Shown here piece by piece: positions 63,063 to 64,000 of a DNA stretch of 64,000 bases. The notes below the pieces were generated by a model. It searched no databases and was not told the DNA's origin. It saw only the letters and a list, made by a program, of their open reading frames with translations. The first letter of the stretch is position 1; each line of letters starts with the position of its first letter. The stretch spans positions 930,001-994,000 of the forward strand of contig CAVTYH010000001.1 in the NCBI GenBank assembly GCA_963738835.1, read 5' to 3'. The translations under genes were made by a program, and so were the position numbers. Source of the DNA: CAVTYH01 sp963738835 (GTDB taxonomy: Bacteria > Planctomycetota > Planctomycetia > Pirellulales > JADZDJ01).

Positions 63063-64000
63063 TTAATCGGACGTTGTCTTAATCGGTACTGCGACAGCCG
63101 CTGTTGAGACAGTGAGCCTGAGACCTACTTTTTGCAACTGCTTTTCCGCCGCCCTGGACGTCAACGGCAGATAGCCGTCTTTGATCACGTCTCGCTGGCC
63201 TTCCTGGCTGAGGATATAGCGGATGAATTCCCGGCGCAGTGGATCCAATTCACTTTTCGGCTTGTAGTTTAGACTGAGCCACAAGTACCGCGCCATCGGA
63301 TATTTTCCGTTGTAAGCGTTTTCTGGAACGGCCGGCACCGCGCCCTTGCCGCTATCCAGAGCAAGCGCCTTCACGTCGGCGGTTTTGAAGCCAATGCCGC
63401 TATAGCCAATGCCATATCGATCACTGGCCACACCGTTGACGACGCCGGAACTGCCAGGCTGTTCCTTGACAGTTGGCTTATAATCGCCCTTGAAAAGGGC
63501 GTGCTCCTTGAAAAACTTATAGGTGCCGCTGGACGCATTTCGGCCATAGAGACTGATCGGCTTGTTGGCCCAGTCGCCGGTCAATCCGAGATCACCCCAC
63601 TTGGTGATTTCCTTAGTGGCGCCGCCTTTGCGCGTTGACGAGAAGATGGCATCAACCTGTTCAAACGTTAAACTTTCTAACGGACAATCTTTACTGACGT
63701 AAACAGCCAACATATCGATGCCGGTGGCCAGCACTGTCGGTTCATAGCCATACTTTTTCTCAAAGTCGTCTTTCTCTGAAGGCTCCCATTCGCGGCTCAT
63801 CGGTCCAAAATTAGCTGTGCCGTTGATCAATGCTGGCGGTGCCGTGGACGAGCCTTTGCTTTCAATCTCTGCTTTTACATCAGGATAGAATCGTTTGAAT
63901 CCGCTGGCCCAAGAGGGAAGTAACGTCGCCATGGTGTCGGAACCGATTGACTTAATATCGCCAGACACCGAATCGGAGACTTTTTGGTACACCGGTAACT
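63063..64000 (-). CDS. pstS: Phosphate-binding protein PstS, N-terminus outside the window
   Basis: About 312 residues are visible and the frame is open to the right edge. A GTG at 63992 is in frame but unlikely to be the true start, since the sequence before it (LP) continues the family's linker. SVSGDIKSIGSDTMATLL, PMSREWEPSEKDDFEKKYGY, the phosphate-contacting SLYGRNASSGTY and VNGVASDRYGIGYSGIGFKT identify a PstS/SphX-type periplasmic binding protein. The C-terminus ends ISxGQ-like (YILSQEGQRDVIKDGYLPLT). It is the first visible gene of the pst operon. Confidence 0.93.
   Translation of the reverse strand, partial: LPVYQKVSDSVSGDIKSIGSDTMATLLPSWASGFKRFYPDVKAEIESKGSSTAPPALINGTANFGPMSREWEPSEKDDFEKKYGYEPTVLATGIDMLAVYVSKDCPLESLTFEQVDAIFSSTRKGGATKEITKWGDLGLTGDWANKPISLYGRNASSGTYKFFKEHALFKGDYKPTVKEQPGSSGVVNGVASDRYGIGYSGIGFKTADVKALALDSGKGAVPAVPENAYNGKYPMARYLWLSLNYKPKSELDPLRREFIRYILSQEGQRDVIKDGYLPLTSRAAEKQLQKVGLRLTVSTAAVAVPIKTTSD

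Overview
The window is most likely from a member of the Planctomycetota, probably order Pirellulales. This is inferred from protein architecture, not from a marker-gene search. The evidence is very long secreted proteins with an LEPR-x-LL-type motif behind an Arg-rich leader, cadherin, beta-helix and dockerin-like modules, an LL-diaminopimelate aminotransferase, a fused KorA, and phosphate permeases with large extra domains. Base composition is moderately GC-rich, and Shine-Dalgarno sites are present at some genes but not all.

Layout. 0-6.6 kb: start of a probable M50 membrane protease, an HDOD/degenerate-GGDEF regulator, rpsA, ribBA and a conserved hypothetical. 7-16.4 kb: korA-korB (2-oxoacid:ferredoxin oxidoreductase), a nucleotidyltransferase-fold protein, an SDR oxidoreductase divergent from putA, and dapL. 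16.7-42.6 kb: an accessory secreted-protein region holding one giant gene of about 16.5 kb (five frame segments), two small exported proteins, a Kelch/dockerin LEPR-type protein and an exported TPR-CHAT (caspase-like) protein. 42.8-46 kb: hisS, a class I glutamine amidotransferase and purU. 46-51 kb: a YtrA-type GntR regulator with its own operator, an ABC ATPase and a large permease. 51-56.6 kb: small membrane proteins, DinB, a cytochrome c'-like protein, ilvN, ilvC, a small hypothetical and a radical SAM protein. 56.6-64 kb: the minus-strand phosphate operon pstS-pstC-pstA-pstB-phoU, with pstS cut by the window end.

Two things dominate the window besides the genes. First, about 20 single-base frame breaks occur, several in short G or C runs. 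They fall mainly in accessory genes but also in putA and pstA. The homology on both sides of each break is continuous, so most look like assembly or sequencing indels. I annotate the frame segments separately and describe each reconstructed gene. Second, the gaps from 45 to 54.4 kb are filled with short palindromic or inverted-repeat elements of several families, one of which lies in frame inside the ABC ATPase gene.

The best candidate for an undescribed system is the 16.7-42.6 kb block: a giant beta-helix/cadherin/dockerin surface protein, a second LEPR-type Kelch/dockerin protein and an exported TPR-CHAT protease side by side. No tRNA, rRNA, CRISPR array, transposase or integrase was seen.
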